This document shows positions 16,491 to 25,087 of a stretch of 64,000 nucleotides of DNA, in pieces. The DNA comes from JAFDZW01 sp964404255. GTDB lineage: Bacteria > Bacteroidota > Ignavibacteria > Palsa-1295. The translations under genes and the position numbers were made by a program. The DNA lies in contig CAYOJJ010000008.1 in the NCBI GenBank assembly GCA_964404255.1, positions 1-64,000 of the forward strand, in the 5' to 3' direction. The notes beneath the pieces are model-generated. The model saw only the letters and a program-made list of their open reading frames with translations, ran no database searches and was not told where the DNA came from. Numbering within the stretch: the first letter of the stretch is position 1; each line of letters starts with the position of its first letter.

Positions 16491-18635
16491 ATGGCGATAA
16501 TGAACAAAATGCGCGAGAAAATGACCGTGATCTTTGCCGGTCTGGCAGGCGCATTTCTTTTAATGATTATTTTCGAATGGGGCGCACAGGGAGATTTCTT
16601 CCGTAAAGGTCAGCGTACAGGGGATGCTATCGGCGAGGTCAATGGGATGCCCATTCCGAATAAAGACTATCAGGATATGTATCAGCGCATCCGTCAGCAG
16701 AAGCTTGATGAGAAAAAAGCCAGTACGTTAACCGATGCCGAAGAAGCTGAGGTCAGCGATAAAGCATGGGATGCTGTAATAACCGATAAGTTGATCGACC
16801 AAAAGCTCAAAGATTACGATATTACTATCACCGACCAGGAAGTTCGTGACCGGTTATATTATAATCCGCCGCAAGATATCCGCCGCAGTTTTACCGATTC
16901 ATCGGGCCGGTTCCGCCAACAGGAGTATTGGAGTACGCTCCGCGATCCGCGCTATGATACCGTCGTTGCTCAGATCGCTACCAGAGAACGCGAAGAACTC
17001 AAGCGCGAAAAGCTTCAGGGAATGCTCTTTTCGGCTATTCGCCTGACGAATTCTGAAATGTGGGAGCGCTTCGATATCCAGAACGCTAAGGCCGTAACGC
17101 AAGTCGTTAAGATCGCTCCACCATCCGATTCGTATCGCGACATTGTGAAAACAGTGACCGACGATGAAATGAAAAAATATTACGAAGATCATAAATGGCA
17201 ATTTAAGAGCGAAGAAGGCAAAAAAGTCAAGCTCGTGATCTTCCGTGAGTTGCCGACGGCTCGTGATTCTGCACTGGCGATCGATCATGCGAATAGCCTT
17301 GCCCAGCGTTGGAAGTCTTTACCCCTTACTGAGAGCGATAGCTCTCTTGGTGAATTAGCCCGCGAATATTCCGATCTCGGGTTTCAAAAGGCCGCACCGC
17401 TTACGCAGCAAAGTCTTGCTGAAATTCCAAATACCGATTCGCTGCTTATGCATAGCGCTGTTGGTGATATTCGGGTTATTGTCGGTAAAGGACAGATCAA
17501 AGTTATCCGTGTCAGCAGTATTGCCGATTCGGGCGATGTCCAATATCATTTCAAGCAGATTTTCCTTGGCGCCGGCCGTAATCCGGTGCAGCAGCAGAGT
17601 CCGGATAGCATTAATGCGTTAGCGGACAAGATAATGAGCCAGCTTCGCAGTGGAGCCGATTTTGCTTCGCTTGCCCAGCAGTATTCTATGGATCCTTCTG
17701 CCCGCGCGGGAGGCGATATGGGATGGCTGACCGAAAAGATGTCTAATCCTGCCGTTATGGCGGAGGTTAAAAAGGCTCCGTTGAACCAACTTGTCGGCCC
17801 AATTCATACAGAAATTGGAACCTACATTATTATGGTTATGGGCCATACATCCCGTAAACTGACGATTCAGACCATTCCCTTAGAGATCAAAAGCAGCTCG
17901 CAGACCAGCAAAATGGTCCAGCAGCAGGCGAATATTTTCCGTGAACAGGCGCTTAAGAAGGGCTTCGATCAGGCTGCAAAGGATATGGATCAGCGTGTGA
18001 TCACCAATGCTCCGCTGGTGCAGCGCAAATCTCAACAGCCGATCTTTGGATATAAACCCTGGACGACCTATATTCTTGATCTTGGTGTCGGGGATATCTC
18101 TGAGCCGGTGAAGATACCGGGTGCAAAGATAATCGTTGTTGCCCAGGTGACTGAAAGTGTACCCAAAGGGTATCAACCGCTTGAAGGAGAAGTAAAGCGC
18201 TCTATTCAAAGCGCTGTTACCCGTCAGAAAATGGTTGAAAGTGTAGCGGCAAAAGCCAAGCAGCTCCGCGGAATGATTGGCGCCGGAGAAGGACTGGAGA
18301 AACTTGCTTCGGTCGATACCAACTATAAGATTATTTCTGTAACGATGGGGCCCGGTGAATCTACCCAGGAGCTTGGTGAAGAGTATGCTGTTAATACTGC
18401 CGCGTTCTATCAACTAAAACCAGGTGAGATCAGCCAACCCATTAAAGGTAGTAATGCTTATTATATTGTAAAGTTGGTCGATCTTCGTCCGTCCGATAAG
18501 GCCTTGTACGATAAGCAAAAACCGAAGTTATTCGAATCACTGACCAAAGAAAAGGAAGAGCGCTTCTTCGGTAAATGGGTGGAAAACCTGAAAGATAATG
18601 CGATGGTAAAAGATTATCGTATCGGAAGATTCTAA
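16491..18635 (+). CDS. PpiD/SurA-like periplasmic peptidyl-prolyl isomerase
   Basis: 714 residues. Envelope foldase assisting outer-membrane protein maturation. Begins MAIMNKMREKMTVIFAGLAG, a PpiD-style cytoplasmic start and single N-terminal anchor helix (about residues 10-27), then a SurA_N-like chaperone region (about 40-190). A parvulin (PpiC) domain spans about 345-455 with YHFKQIFLG, FASLAQQYSMDPSARAGGDM and GPIHTEIGTYIIMV. A second, more degenerate rotamase-like region lies about 590-700 (GEEYAVNTAAFYQLKPGEIS, SNAYYIVKLVD). A third weaker stretch around 225-330 has the same spacing. Large barrels such as SprA and the PorV-like proteins nearby are plausible clients. A bidirectional terminator follows. 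Confidence 0.9.
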   Translation: MAIMNKMREKMTVIFAGLAGAFLLMIIFEWGAQGDFFRKGQRTGDAIGEVNGMPIPNKDYQDMYQRIRQQKLDEKKASTLTDAEEAEVSDKAWDAVITDKLIDQKLKDYDITITDQEVRDRLYYNPPQDIRRSFTDSSGRFRQQEYWSTLRDPRYDTVVAQIATREREELKREKLQGMLFSAIRLTNSEMWERFDIQNAKAVTQVVKIAPPSDSYRDIVKTVTDDEMKKYYEDHKWQFKSEEGKKVKLVIFRELPTARDSALAIDHANSLAQRWKSLPLTESDSSLGELAREYSDLGFQKAAPLTQQSLAEIPNTDSLLMHSAVGDIRVIVGKGQIKVIRVSSIADSGDVQYHFKQIFLGAGRNPVQQQSPDSINALADKIMSQLRSGADFASLAQQYSMDPSARAGGDMGWLTEKMSNPAVMAEVKKAPLNQLVGPIHTEIGTYIIMVMGHTSRKLTIQTIPLEIKSSSQTSKMVQQQANIFREQALKKGFDQAAKDMDQRVITNAPLVQRKSQQPIFGYKPWTTYILDLGVGDISEPVKIPGAKIIVVAQVTESVPKGYQPLEGEVKRSIQSAVTRQKMVESVAAKAKQLRGMIGAGEGLEKLASVDTNYKIISVTMGPGESTQELGEEYAVNTAAFYQLKPGEISQPIKGSNAYYIVKLVDLRPSDKALYDKQKPKLFESLTKEKEERFFGKWVENLKDNAMVKDYRIGRF

Positions 18636-18651
18636 AAGGAATATACTTCAT

Positions 18652-18682
18652 AAAAAAAGCGCGCCAACGGCGCGCTTTTTTT
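18652..18682. terminator. Bidirectional rho-independent terminator between ppiD-like gene and glmS
   Basis: GCGCGCC (18659-18665) pairs with GGCGCGC (18669-18675) around AAC, flanked by seven A on one side and T7 on the other, so it works on both strands. It separates convergent genes. Confidence 0.92.
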
Positions 18683-18697
18683 ATGGTTAATAGTATC

Positions 18698-20572
18698 TTA
18701 TTCAACCGTTACCGATTTCGCAAGGTTACGCGGCTGATCGACGTTTGCACCCCGGGCCGTTGCCATATAGTAGGAAAGTAACTGCAACGGAATGACCGAA
18801 AGGATCGGTATGAACATCGGCAGGGTATTCGGAATATAGATCACATGCTCAGCAAGCGAAGCGATCTCGGTATCGCCTTCGCTGGCAATAGCAATAATAA
18901 TACCGCGGCGGGCACGAACTTCCTGAATGTTAGAAATAACCTTTTCATAGACATCGTCCTTCGGGGCAATGACCACGACCGGCATATTCTCATCGATCAA
19001 AGCAATGGGACCGTGTTTCATTTCTGCCGCCGGGTATCCTTCGGCGTGAATATAAGAGATCTCTTTTAACTTAAGGGCTCCTTCGAGGGCGACCGGGTAG
19101 TTATATCCACGGCCGAGATACAGGAAATGATCAGCTTCGTTATATTTCTCTACAATAGTTCTTACGGTTGCCTCACAGCTCTTAAGGATGCTGGAAATAT
19201 GCTCCGGTAATTCTTCGAGTGCCCGGATATACTCTCTGCCATCGACGATCGATAAGCCTTTCATGCGGCCAAGCATTACCGCAAGCAGACCGAGAACGGT
19301 GACTTGCGAGGTAAACGCCTTTGTGGATGCAACGCCGATCTCGGGGCCGGCGTGTACATAGACTCCGCCATCGGATTCGCGGGCTATTGTCGAGCCAACG
19401 ACATTCACAATACCGAGCGCTATCGCCCCCTTACGCTTACCTTCGCGCATTGCTGCAAGGGTATCGGCAGTTTCGCCGGATTGACTGATGACGATCATAT
19501 AATCGCCTTCACCAACAACAGGATTGCGATACCGGAATTCGCTGGCATATTCCACATAGACGGGTATTTGAGCCAACTGCTCGATCATATATTTGCCAAT
19601 GAGACCGGCATGGTAACTGGTACCACAGGCTATAATGATAATACGCTTGGCATTGCGCAGCCCGGGGATATATTCCCGCAAGCCACCTAAGATCGTAGTC
19701 CCTTCATCAGCAATGATCCTGCCACGCATAGCATCGCGGACCGTGGAAGGCTGCTCATGGATCTCCTTGAGCATAAAATGTTCGTAGCCGCCTTTTTCGA
19801 TCTCTTCAAGTTTTATGGTGATCTCTTCGACAGCTTTCGTTACCTCTACATCTGCAACGGTTATAGTTTTAACCCCATCATGGGTAACCGTAGCGATCTC
19901 TCCATCGGAAAGATAAATGACGTTACGGGTATGGGCAACAATAGCAGCGGCATCGCTTGCTATAAAATTTTCCTTATCGCCTATTCCTACTACAATAGGC
20001 GAGCCTTTGCGGGCGCAGACGATCTCATTGGGGGAATCCTTGGCCAGAACACAGACGCCATAAGCGCCTACAATTTCATTAAGAGCGAGCCTTACCGCTT
20101 CGGTCAGAGAAATTCCTTTACTATAAAATTCGCCGATCAAATGAGCAAGTACTTCGGTATCGGTTTCGCTTTCAAAGGTGTGCCCTCGCTCAAGAAGCGT
20201 CTTTTTGATGGCGGCATAATTTTCTATGATACCATTATGAATGATGGCAATACCATGCGTTTGATCGGTATGAGGATGGCTATTAATATCGCTGGGTACG
20301 CCATGGGTCGCCCAGCGGGTATGGCCGATGCCGACTGTAGCAGTACTAATGGAATTGCGAAGGATTTCCTCGAGATCGGTTACTTTTCCTTTGCATTTGC
20401 GGATCACTAACTGATCGCTATCGGAAACAGAATGGGAGTTACCGCTTGGAGTCAACGTTTCGATCGTTGCAATACCGGCAGAATCATATCCACGGTACTC
20501 AAGCCGCTTTAAGCCGGCAACGATTATAGACTGTGCATTGCGATATCCAATATATCCAACGATTCCACACAT
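18698..20572 (-). CDS. glmS: Glutamine--fructose-6-phosphate aminotransferase (isomerizing)
   Basis: 624 residues, slightly longer than the 609 of E. coli. Makes glucosamine 6-phosphate from fructose 6-phosphate and glutamine, the entry to peptidoglycan and lipopolysaccharide amino sugars; cytoplasmic. The N-terminal glutaminase starts MCGIVGYIGYRNA, with Cys2 as nucleophile after Met removal, and has GIGHTRWATHG and HPHTD. Two SIS sugar-isomerase domains follow: ACGTSYHAG and SQSGETADT in the first, LGRGYNYPVALEGALKLKE in the second. The C-terminus DQPRNLAKSVTVE is the classical GlmS ending. Divergent from truA with only 64 bases between starts, too short for a glmS ribozyme. Confidence 0.98.
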   Translation of the reverse strand: MCGIVGYIGYRNAQSIIVAGLKRLEYRGYDSAGIATIETLTPSGNSHSVSDSDQLVIRKCKGKVTDLEEILRNSISTATVGIGHTRWATHGVPSDINSHPHTDQTHGIAIIHNGIIENYAAIKKTLLERGHTFESETDTEVLAHLIGEFYSKGISLTEAVRLALNEIVGAYGVCVLAKDSPNEIVCARKGSPIVVGIGDKENFIASDAAAIVAHTRNVIYLSDGEIATVTHDGVKTITVADVEVTKAVEEITIKLEEIEKGGYEHFMLKEIHEQPSTVRDAMRGRIIADEGTTILGGLREYIPGLRNAKRIIIIACGTSYHAGLIGKYMIEQLAQIPVYVEYASEFRYRNPVVGEGDYMIVISQSGETADTLAAMREGKRKGAIALGIVNVVGSTIARESDGGVYVHAGPEIGVASTKAFTSQVTVLGLLAVMLGRMKGLSIVDGREYIRALEELPEHISSILKSCEATVRTIVEKYNEADHFLYLGRGYNYPVALEGALKLKEISYIHAEGYPAAEMKHGPIALIDENMPVVVIAPKDDVYEKVISNIQEVRARRGIIIAIASEGDTEIASLAEHVIYIPNTLPMFIPILSVIPLQLLSYYMATARGANVDQPRNLAKSVTVE

Positions 20573-20636
20573 AATGGCTTAGAAATAATTTATTTCGGAC
20601 TATAACGTAATTCTTAAAAAACTGTTACTACTGCCG

Positions 20637-21392
20637 GTGAAAATAGCATTGCTCATAGAATACGATGGCACCGGCTTTGCAGGCTGGCAGGTACAGCCCG
20701 GAGTCCGTACGGTACAGGGTGAATTGGAAGCCGCTTTCGTGAAGCTCTTTGCCCAACCGGTTACGGTTCTCGGCTGTGGCCGCACTGATGCCGGTGTTCA
20801 TGCAAAAGGGCTTGTGGCCCATGCTGATATTATTCCTTCCGAAGCATTGCCCCTGTGGAAGCTCAATGAAGCACTCAATGCTCTGACAGGTGAGGATATG
20901 GTTGTCAGGGATATAAGGGAAGTCAGGGAAGATTTCCATGCTCGTTTTTCAGCTCTCGAACGGAGCTACCGGTATAATATATCGAGAAAGCGCATTGCCC
21001 TTGAACGAAGTTATTACTGGCAGCTTCCTTATGCGATCGATGAAGATGTGTTAAAAAATCTGGCGCCCCTGTTGCTTGGTGAACATGACTTCACGTCGTT
21101 TTCAAAGCAAACGGAGGATGTCAATCATTTCAGATGTACTATTACCCGCGCTGAATTCAAGATAACCGAAGAGGAGATCGTCTTTTGGATTTCGGCCAAT
21201 CGCTTTGTCAGAGGAATGGTACGGGCGCTAACCGGAGCTCTTATCGAGACGGCAAAAGGAAGAATATCGGCCGAAGTATTTACCGATCTTCTCAACAAGC
21301 CGGTAGAGCTTGACCGCGCAAGATATATAGCTCCGGCACAGGGGCTGACGTTTTGGAATGTCAAATACCCTTCGGAATTCGGATTATGGTAG
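20637..21392 (+). CDS. truA: tRNA pseudouridine(38-40) synthase TruA
   Basis: 251 residues, the usual length. Converts uridines 38, 39 and 40 of the tRNA anticodon arm to pseudouridine. GTG start at 20637. Visible: YDGTGFAGWQVQPGVRTVQG (residues 9-28), catalytic motif GCGRTDAGVHAKG with nucleophilic Asp51, HARFSALERSYRYNI, GEHDFTSFSKQ and the C-terminal RFVRGMVRALTGALIE. Divergently arranged with glmS. The next gene, a PorQ/PorV-like barrel, starts 69 bases downstream. Confidence 0.97.
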   Translation: MKIALLIEYDGTGFAGWQVQPGVRTVQGELEAAFVKLFAQPVTVLGCGRTDAGVHAKGLVAHADIIPSEALPLWKLNEALNALTGEDMVVRDIREVREDFHARFSALERSYRYNISRKRIALERSYYWQLPYAIDEDVLKNLAPLLLGEHDFTSFSKQTEDVNHFRCTITRAEFKITEEEIVFWISANRFVRGMVRALTGALIETAKGRISAEVFTDLLNKPVELDRARYIAPAQGLTFWNVKYPSEFGLW

Positions 21393-21461
21393 GGGCAAAA
21401 ACTATTGCCGAATGAATTTTAATCGTCCGGCCGATGTAGAATAATACTGTTAAATGGTTTA

Positions 21462-22487
21462 ATGTATCGGTTAGTAGCAGCTTTCCTAATTCTTGTTTGT
21501 AGTTCGCAGCTTTGGGCGCAGTCCTTTCGTGCCTATTCTGGTGAATTCTTACAGCTTGGCGCCGGAGCCCGCTCATTGGGCTTGGGGGGAGCGGCTATTG
21601 CTTTTTCTAACGATGCTACTTCCGGTTATTGGAATCCGGCAAATCTAACCACTCTTGAAGCTCCCTCGATCAGCGGAATGCATGAATCGCGCTTCGATGG
21701 GACGGTCAAATACGATTATGGCGCTGTTGCAATTCCGGTCGGAGCCACAGGAGGGGCCGCGCTATCGGTCTTTCATATCGGTATCGATAATATCAAGGAT
21801 ACCAGAAATGCCTTTGTCGATGTGACGGGCAGCGGCACATTCGATGGTGATAATTATCTCGATTATTCTAAGGTCAAGACCTTTGGTAATTATGATTGGG
21901 GGTTTTATTTATCATATGGGCAAAAACGGGACTCGCTGCTTTCTTATGGAGTCAATCTAAAATTCATCATCCGAAAGCTCGATCCTCAGAACTCAGCAAC
22001 CGGCATTGGCTTCGATGCCGGAATCAGATATACACCGATCCCAAATCTTATGCTTGCGGCTGTAGGGCAGGACATCACAACAACCCTTCTTTCCTACAGC
22101 ACTGGTACAAAAGAATTGGTCTCTCCGACAGTGAAGATCGGTGGTGCTTATCTCTGGAATATTTTTTCTCTGACCGATCATACCCTGATGCCGGTTCTTG
22201 ATCTCGACCTGCGTTTTGAAAATCGCGGCTCAGTAGCAGAGGTAGCTCTTGGCCCGATCAGCGCGGATGCTCATATCGGCGCCGAGTATCAATTTAAGAA
22301 GATCGTTGCTCTCAGGGCTGGTTTTACCGATACAAAACAGCTTACGCTTGGTGCGGGAATTCATCTTCCTAAATTATCCATAGACTATGCCTTCCAAAGC
22401 TTTAATGCCCAGGACGAACTGGGGAATATTCACCGATTGAGCTTTTCCATAAGTTTAGAGCGTGAGCAATGGAAACGGCCTCTGTAA
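21462..22487 (+). CDS. PorV/PorQ-family outer-membrane beta-barrel protein
   Basis: 341 residues. Signal peptide (residues 1-20, cleavage after LWAQ) then the family opening SGEFLQLGAGARSLGLGGAA and DATSGYWNPANL, which marks UPF0164/PorV-PorQ barrels related to FadL. In T9SS bacteria PorV shuttles cargo from the SprA pore to the sortase attachment complex; PorQ is a related accessory. Alternating polar and hydrophobic strands continue to the C-terminal SFSISLEREQ region. The length (~340) is closer to PorQ than PorV, but I cannot separate the two by eye. A second protein with the same opening motif lies at 49761-51284. The lipoprotein gene follows, its start 46 bases after this stop. Confidence 0.8.
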   Translation: MYRLVAAFLILVCSSQLWAQSFRAYSGEFLQLGAGARSLGLGGAAIAFSNDATSGYWNPANLTTLEAPSISGMHESRFDGTVKYDYGAVAIPVGATGGAALSVFHIGIDNIKDTRNAFVDVTGSGTFDGDNYLDYSKVKTFGNYDWGFYLSYGQKRDSLLSYGVNLKFIIRKLDPQNSATGIGFDAGIRYTPIPNLMLAAVGQDITTTLLSYSTGTKELVSPTVKIGGAYLWNIFSLTDHTLMPVLDLDLRFENRGSVAEVALGPISADAHIGAEYQFKKIVALRAGFTDTKQLTLGAGIHLPKLSIDYAFQSFNAQDELGNIHRLSFSISLEREQWKRPL

Positions 22488-22519
22488 CACTCTTGCAATC
22501 CGATGGCCTTATCGGACTG

Positions 22520-22530
22520 GTATATTTGTA
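22520..22530 (+). promoter_or_regulatory. Candidate -10 region GTATATTTGTA just before a GTG start
   Basis: Contains TATATTTG (22521-22528), an exact match to the Bacteroidota box TAnnTTTG. The GTG start of the lipoprotein gene is at 22534, so transcription would begin at or next to the start codon and give a leaderless message. Confidence 0.45.
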
Positions 22531-22533
22531 GTT

Positions 22534-23160
22534 GTGAGATCATTATTCCTGATTATTTCTCTTGCTCTGTTGCTGGCGGCCGAAGGGTGTTCGCTTTTTT
22601 ATCCCAAGGTCAAGCTTATTGAGGAAAAGCCGTTCTATGAATATGGCGGCCAGCTTGAAGACGATTATTTCCATTCTCCGGTAGGGGATTTGGCGGGCAA
22701 ATATCCCAAAGGATGGCTGCAGGCCAATATCGAACATATTCAGGACCTGGAGAACGTAGGGTTTGTCTATACAAATGTCGAACGCAATGCGGCCCTCATT
22801 TTACAGGAAATTCCGGGTTCGGCAGATCTTCGCCGCCGCTATGAGCAGCAGGGGCTTCTTGCAATAGCTGAGGAATCCATCAATCTGCACCGTACAAAAA
22901 ACAATAATTTTAGCATTTCCCGTCCTCCGGAGCTTTTTAAAGAGAGCAAAATGCGTTTTGCTAATTATGAGATTGTCCGCGGTTATGGGGATACTGTGAC
23001 CTATGCCCGTTACGTTGTTTTTACGACCGGAATTCGCTACTATGAGTTGGGAATGATACAGTTACGGCCAGCAAGCCCTAGCGGGGCATATTTAGCGAAC
23101 TACCACTTACTGCAATCTGTTATCTCGTCGCTCGAAGGAGTACCAATCCATTCTGACTAA
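22534..23160 (+). CDS. Lipoprotein of unknown function
   Basis: 208 residues from GTG 22534, chosen because it starts a clean lipoprotein signal (MRSLFLIISLALLLAAEGC, lipobox AEGC). An in-frame ATG at 22462 would add 24 residues that overlap the previous gene and spoil the signal. The mature part has FPKGW-like sequence (YPKGWLQANIEHIQ) and FVYTNVERNAALILQEIPG, a pattern that faintly recalls PsbP/Mog1-type folds; this is only a hint. Not otherwise recognised. Its stop is 13 bases before tRNA-Gln, so the tRNA may be part of the same transcript. Confidence 0.65.
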   Translation: MRSLFLIISLALLLAAEGCSLFYPKVKLIEEKPFYEYGGQLEDDYFHSPVGDLAGKYPKGWLQANIEHIQDLENVGFVYTNVERNAALILQEIPGSADLRRRYEQQGLLAIAEESINLHRTKNNNFSISRPPELFKESKMRFANYEIVRGYGDTVTYARYVVFTTGIRYYELGMIQLRPASPSGAYLANYHLLQSVISSLEGVPIHSD

Positions 23161-23173
23161 CAAAAGTGTGGTT

Positions 23174-23245
23174 TGGGGTGTCGCCAAGCGGTAAGGCAGC
23201 GCCCTTTGGAGGCGCCATTCGTAGGTTCGAATCCTGCCACCCCAG
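23174..23245 (+). tRNA. tRNA-Gln (anticodon UUG)
   Basis: 72-base cloverleaf without encoded CCA. Acceptor stem TGGGGTG (23174-23180) pairs with CACCCCA (23238-23244), discriminator G. Anticodon stem GCGCC/GGCGC encloses loop CTTTGGA, giving anticodon TTG (glutamine, CAA). T arm GTAGG-TTCGAAT-CCTGC. The D arm carries the GCCAAGCGGTAAGGC pattern. It follows a lipoprotein gene by 13 bases and precedes a terminator by 26. Confidence 0.97.
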
Positions 23246-23271
23246 CTTGAGATCGTCTGGTTGTTATCGTG

Positions 23272-23300
23272 AGAGTTCTTGGTTCTAAGAACTCTTTTTT
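23272..23300 (+). terminator. Terminator after tRNA-Gln
   Basis: AGAGTTCTT (23272-23280) pairs perfectly with AAGAACTCT (23287-23295) around a six-base loop, followed by a run of T. It separates the tRNA unit from prs. Confidence 0.88.
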
Positions 23301-23327
23301 ATTGGTAACGCCAGCTTATTCGTGGGT

Positions 23328-24257
23328 ATGTCACAACTAAAGATCGTTGCCGGCAGGAGCAATCCTGCATTTGCTCAGAAGATTGCAAAAGCGCTCGGCG
23401 TCAAACTTGCCAAAGCGCAAATCAAGAACTTCTCCGATGGAGAGATCTGGGTAAAGTACGATGAAAATATTCGTGGTGTCGATCTGTTCATCGTCCAATC
23501 GACGATGCCGCCCTCGGATAACCTCATGGAGCTGCTGATGCTCATTGATGCAGCCCGCCGGGCCAGCGCCGAACGAATCACTGCCGTGCTGCCATATTTC
23601 GGGTATGCTCGTCAGGATCGTAAAGATCAGCCCCGTGTGGCGATCACGAGCAAGCTTGTTGCAAATTTGATAACTGAGGCCGGAGCCGACCGCGTCATTT
23701 CGATGGACTTACACGCTCCGCAGCTTCAGGGTTTCTTTGACATTCCGTTCGATCACTTGTATGCTTCCAATGCGTTTGCGAAGCATTTCAAGGACCTGAA
23801 CCTCAAGCGCCTGGCGATCGCATCGCCCGATGTCGGTGGCTCGAAGATGGCGCGCAGTTTTGCGAAACGTTTCGATGCCGATCTTATCATTATCGATAAG
23901 CGCCGCCCTGCTGCGAATGTTGCCGAAGTGATGAATATCATCGGCGAGCCGGAAGGGAAAGATATCATCCTCGTCGATGATCTTATCGATACCGGTGGTA
24001 CCTTTACCAATGCTGCCAAAGCATTGAAGGAAGCCGGGGCTAGGAGAATTTATGGTGCCTGTTCGCACCCGGTGCTTTCCGGAAAGGCGATCGAACGGCT
24101 TGAGCAATCGCCACTCGAGTATTTACTCGTTACCGATTCGATTCCGTTAGCGCGTGAATCGAAAAAGATCAAGGTAAAATCGGTAGCCAAGCTCTTCGCC
24201 GAGGCGATCAAACGGACGAATAAGCGCGCTTCGATCAGCTCGCTATTTGACAACTAA
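23328..24257 (+). CDS. prs: Ribose-phosphate pyrophosphokinase
   Basis: 309 residues from ATG 23328; an in-frame GTG two codons upstream is possible but gives no better context. Makes PRPP from ribose 5-phosphate and ATP for purine, pyrimidine, histidine and NAD synthesis; cytoplasmic. Visible: NFSDGEIWVKYDENIRG, FIVQSTMPPSDNLMELL, YFGYARQDRKDQPRVAITSK, the catalytic/Mg2+ segment SMDLHAPQLQGFFDIPFDHL, and the PRPP-binding loop DIILVDDLIDTGGT near residues 210-223. Normal family length. The gene precedes rplY and pth, an order common in many bacteria. Confidence 0.98.
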   Translation: MSQLKIVAGRSNPAFAQKIAKALGVKLAKAQIKNFSDGEIWVKYDENIRGVDLFIVQSTMPPSDNLMELLMLIDAARRASAERITAVLPYFGYARQDRKDQPRVAITSKLVANLITEAGADRVISMDLHAPQLQGFFDIPFDHLYASNAFAKHFKDLNLKRLAIASPDVGGSKMARSFAKRFDADLIIIDKRRPAANVAEVMNIIGEPEGKDIILVDDLIDTGGTFTNAAKALKEAGARRIYGACSHPVLSGKAIERLEQSPLEYLLVTDSIPLARESKKIKVKSVAKLFAEAIKRTNKRASISSLFDN

Positions 24258-24301
24258 GTTTCTTTAACGCCTATTCATTCGAATAGGAATCTTTAACCAG
24301 C

Positions 24302-24347
24302 GCCGCTGGGCACTGCTTATCTAACGATAACGTAAGTGTGCGACGGC
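24302..24347 (+). promoter_or_regulatory. Stem-loop in the leader of the L25 gene
   Basis: GCCG (24302-24305) pairs with CGGC (24344-24347), and inside it GCAC-TG-CTTA pairs with TAAG-TG-TGC with one bulge. It lies just upstream of AAAGG and the rplY start. A separate 7-bp hairpin CCTATTC/GAATAGG is at 24270-24287. Ribosomal protein leaders are often autoregulatory, but I know of no such case for L25 here. Confidence 0.3.
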
Positions 24348-24366
24348 TGATGAAAGGTAAATTACA

Positions 24367-25005
24367 ATGGCAGATATCAATATCGCGGCAGAACCGCGTA
24401 CTAAACTCGGCGGAAGCTCCGCCAATCACCTTCGCCTTGAAGGACGTGTTCCCGGTGTGCTCTATGGGCACGGTGAGGCTTCGGTTGCTTTCCATGTAAA
24501 AGCACTCGATCTTCGTCCGCTTATCTACACCAATGAGACGCATGTAGTAAAGCTCGCGCTCAGCGGTGCAGAAACCCGTTGCATTCTTCGCGAAATCCAG
24601 TTCCACCCGATCACTGATCAGGTTACTCATATCGACTTTGTGAAGCTTCATGAAGGTGAAAAGATCAAATTGGAAGTTCCGGTTTTGATCACCGGCCAGT
24701 CGATCGGCGTTCGCGATAACGGTGGTGTGCTCGATCACATCATGCATAAGCTGACGATCAACGTTCTGCCGGATCAAATTCCACAGCACATCGATGTCGA
24801 TATCACCGATCTCAAAATCGGTCATGGTATCCATATCAAAGATCTTCCGAAGAACGATGCTTATACATTCTTACATGATGAGAATGCAATGATCATCGCT
24901 TGTAACACTCCGAAGGTAGCCGATGAAACGGCCGCAACTCCGGGAGCAGAGATGACCGAGCCCGAGCAGATCAAAGCTAAGGGTAAGAAAGAAGAAGAAG
25001 CCTAA
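24367..25005 (+). CDS. rplY: 50S ribosomal protein L25 (Ctc/TL5 form)
   Basis: 212 residues, the long two-domain form with a C-terminal CTC domain. Binds 5S rRNA. The N-terminal L25 domain has AEPRTKLGGSSANHLRLEGR and VPGVLYGHGEASVAFHV; the C-terminal domain has LITGQSIGVRDNGGVLDH and PDQIPQHIDVDITDLKIGH. The tail is acidic then Lys-rich (KGKKEEEA), as in many of these proteins. AAAGG 9 bases before the ATG supports the start. It lies between prs and pth and ends in its own terminator. Confidence 0.96.
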   Translation: MADINIAAEPRTKLGGSSANHLRLEGRVPGVLYGHGEASVAFHVKALDLRPLIYTNETHVVKLALSGAETRCILREIQFHPITDQVTHIDFVKLHEGEKIKLEVPVLITGQSIGVRDNGGVLDHIMHKLTINVLPDQIPQHIDVDITDLKIGHGIHIKDLPKNDAYTFLHDENAMIIACNTPKVADETAATPGAEMTEPEQIKAKGKKEEEA

Positions 25006-25027
25006 ACGGACTTTTTTACACATCAAG

Positions 25028-25067
25028 GACTCGTTGCCGCTTCGAAGTGTCAACGAGTCTTTTTTTA
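25028..25067 (+). terminator. Terminator after rplY
   Basis: GACTCGTTG (25028-25036) pairs perfectly with CAACGAGTC (25051-25059), followed by seven or more T. Confidence 0.9.
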
Positions 25068-25087
25068 TCTGCTTATTGTAATAGCTC

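Noticed and set aside
17880..18413. 177-residue minus-strand frame within the PpiD-like gene
   Set aside because: Antisense shadow; composition unlike the real proteins, rich in Arg/His/Ser, no neighbours.
19757..20410. 217-residue plus-strand frame opposite glmS
   Set aside because: It is a shadow of the GlmS coding sequence; no domain, no start signal, and it lies wholly within a strongly supported gene.
20573..20636. glmS ribozyme upstream of glmS
   Set aside because: Only 64 bases separate glmS and truA starts, too short for the ~150-base ribozyme; no catalytic core seen.
24270..24287. Hairpin CCTATTC/GAATAGG as terminator of prs
   Set aside because: The stem is short and no T run follows; I leave it as a weak leader element.
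24271..24834. 187-residue minus-strand frame opposite rplY
   Set aside because: It covers the ribosomal L25 gene in antisense and shows no protein features of its own.
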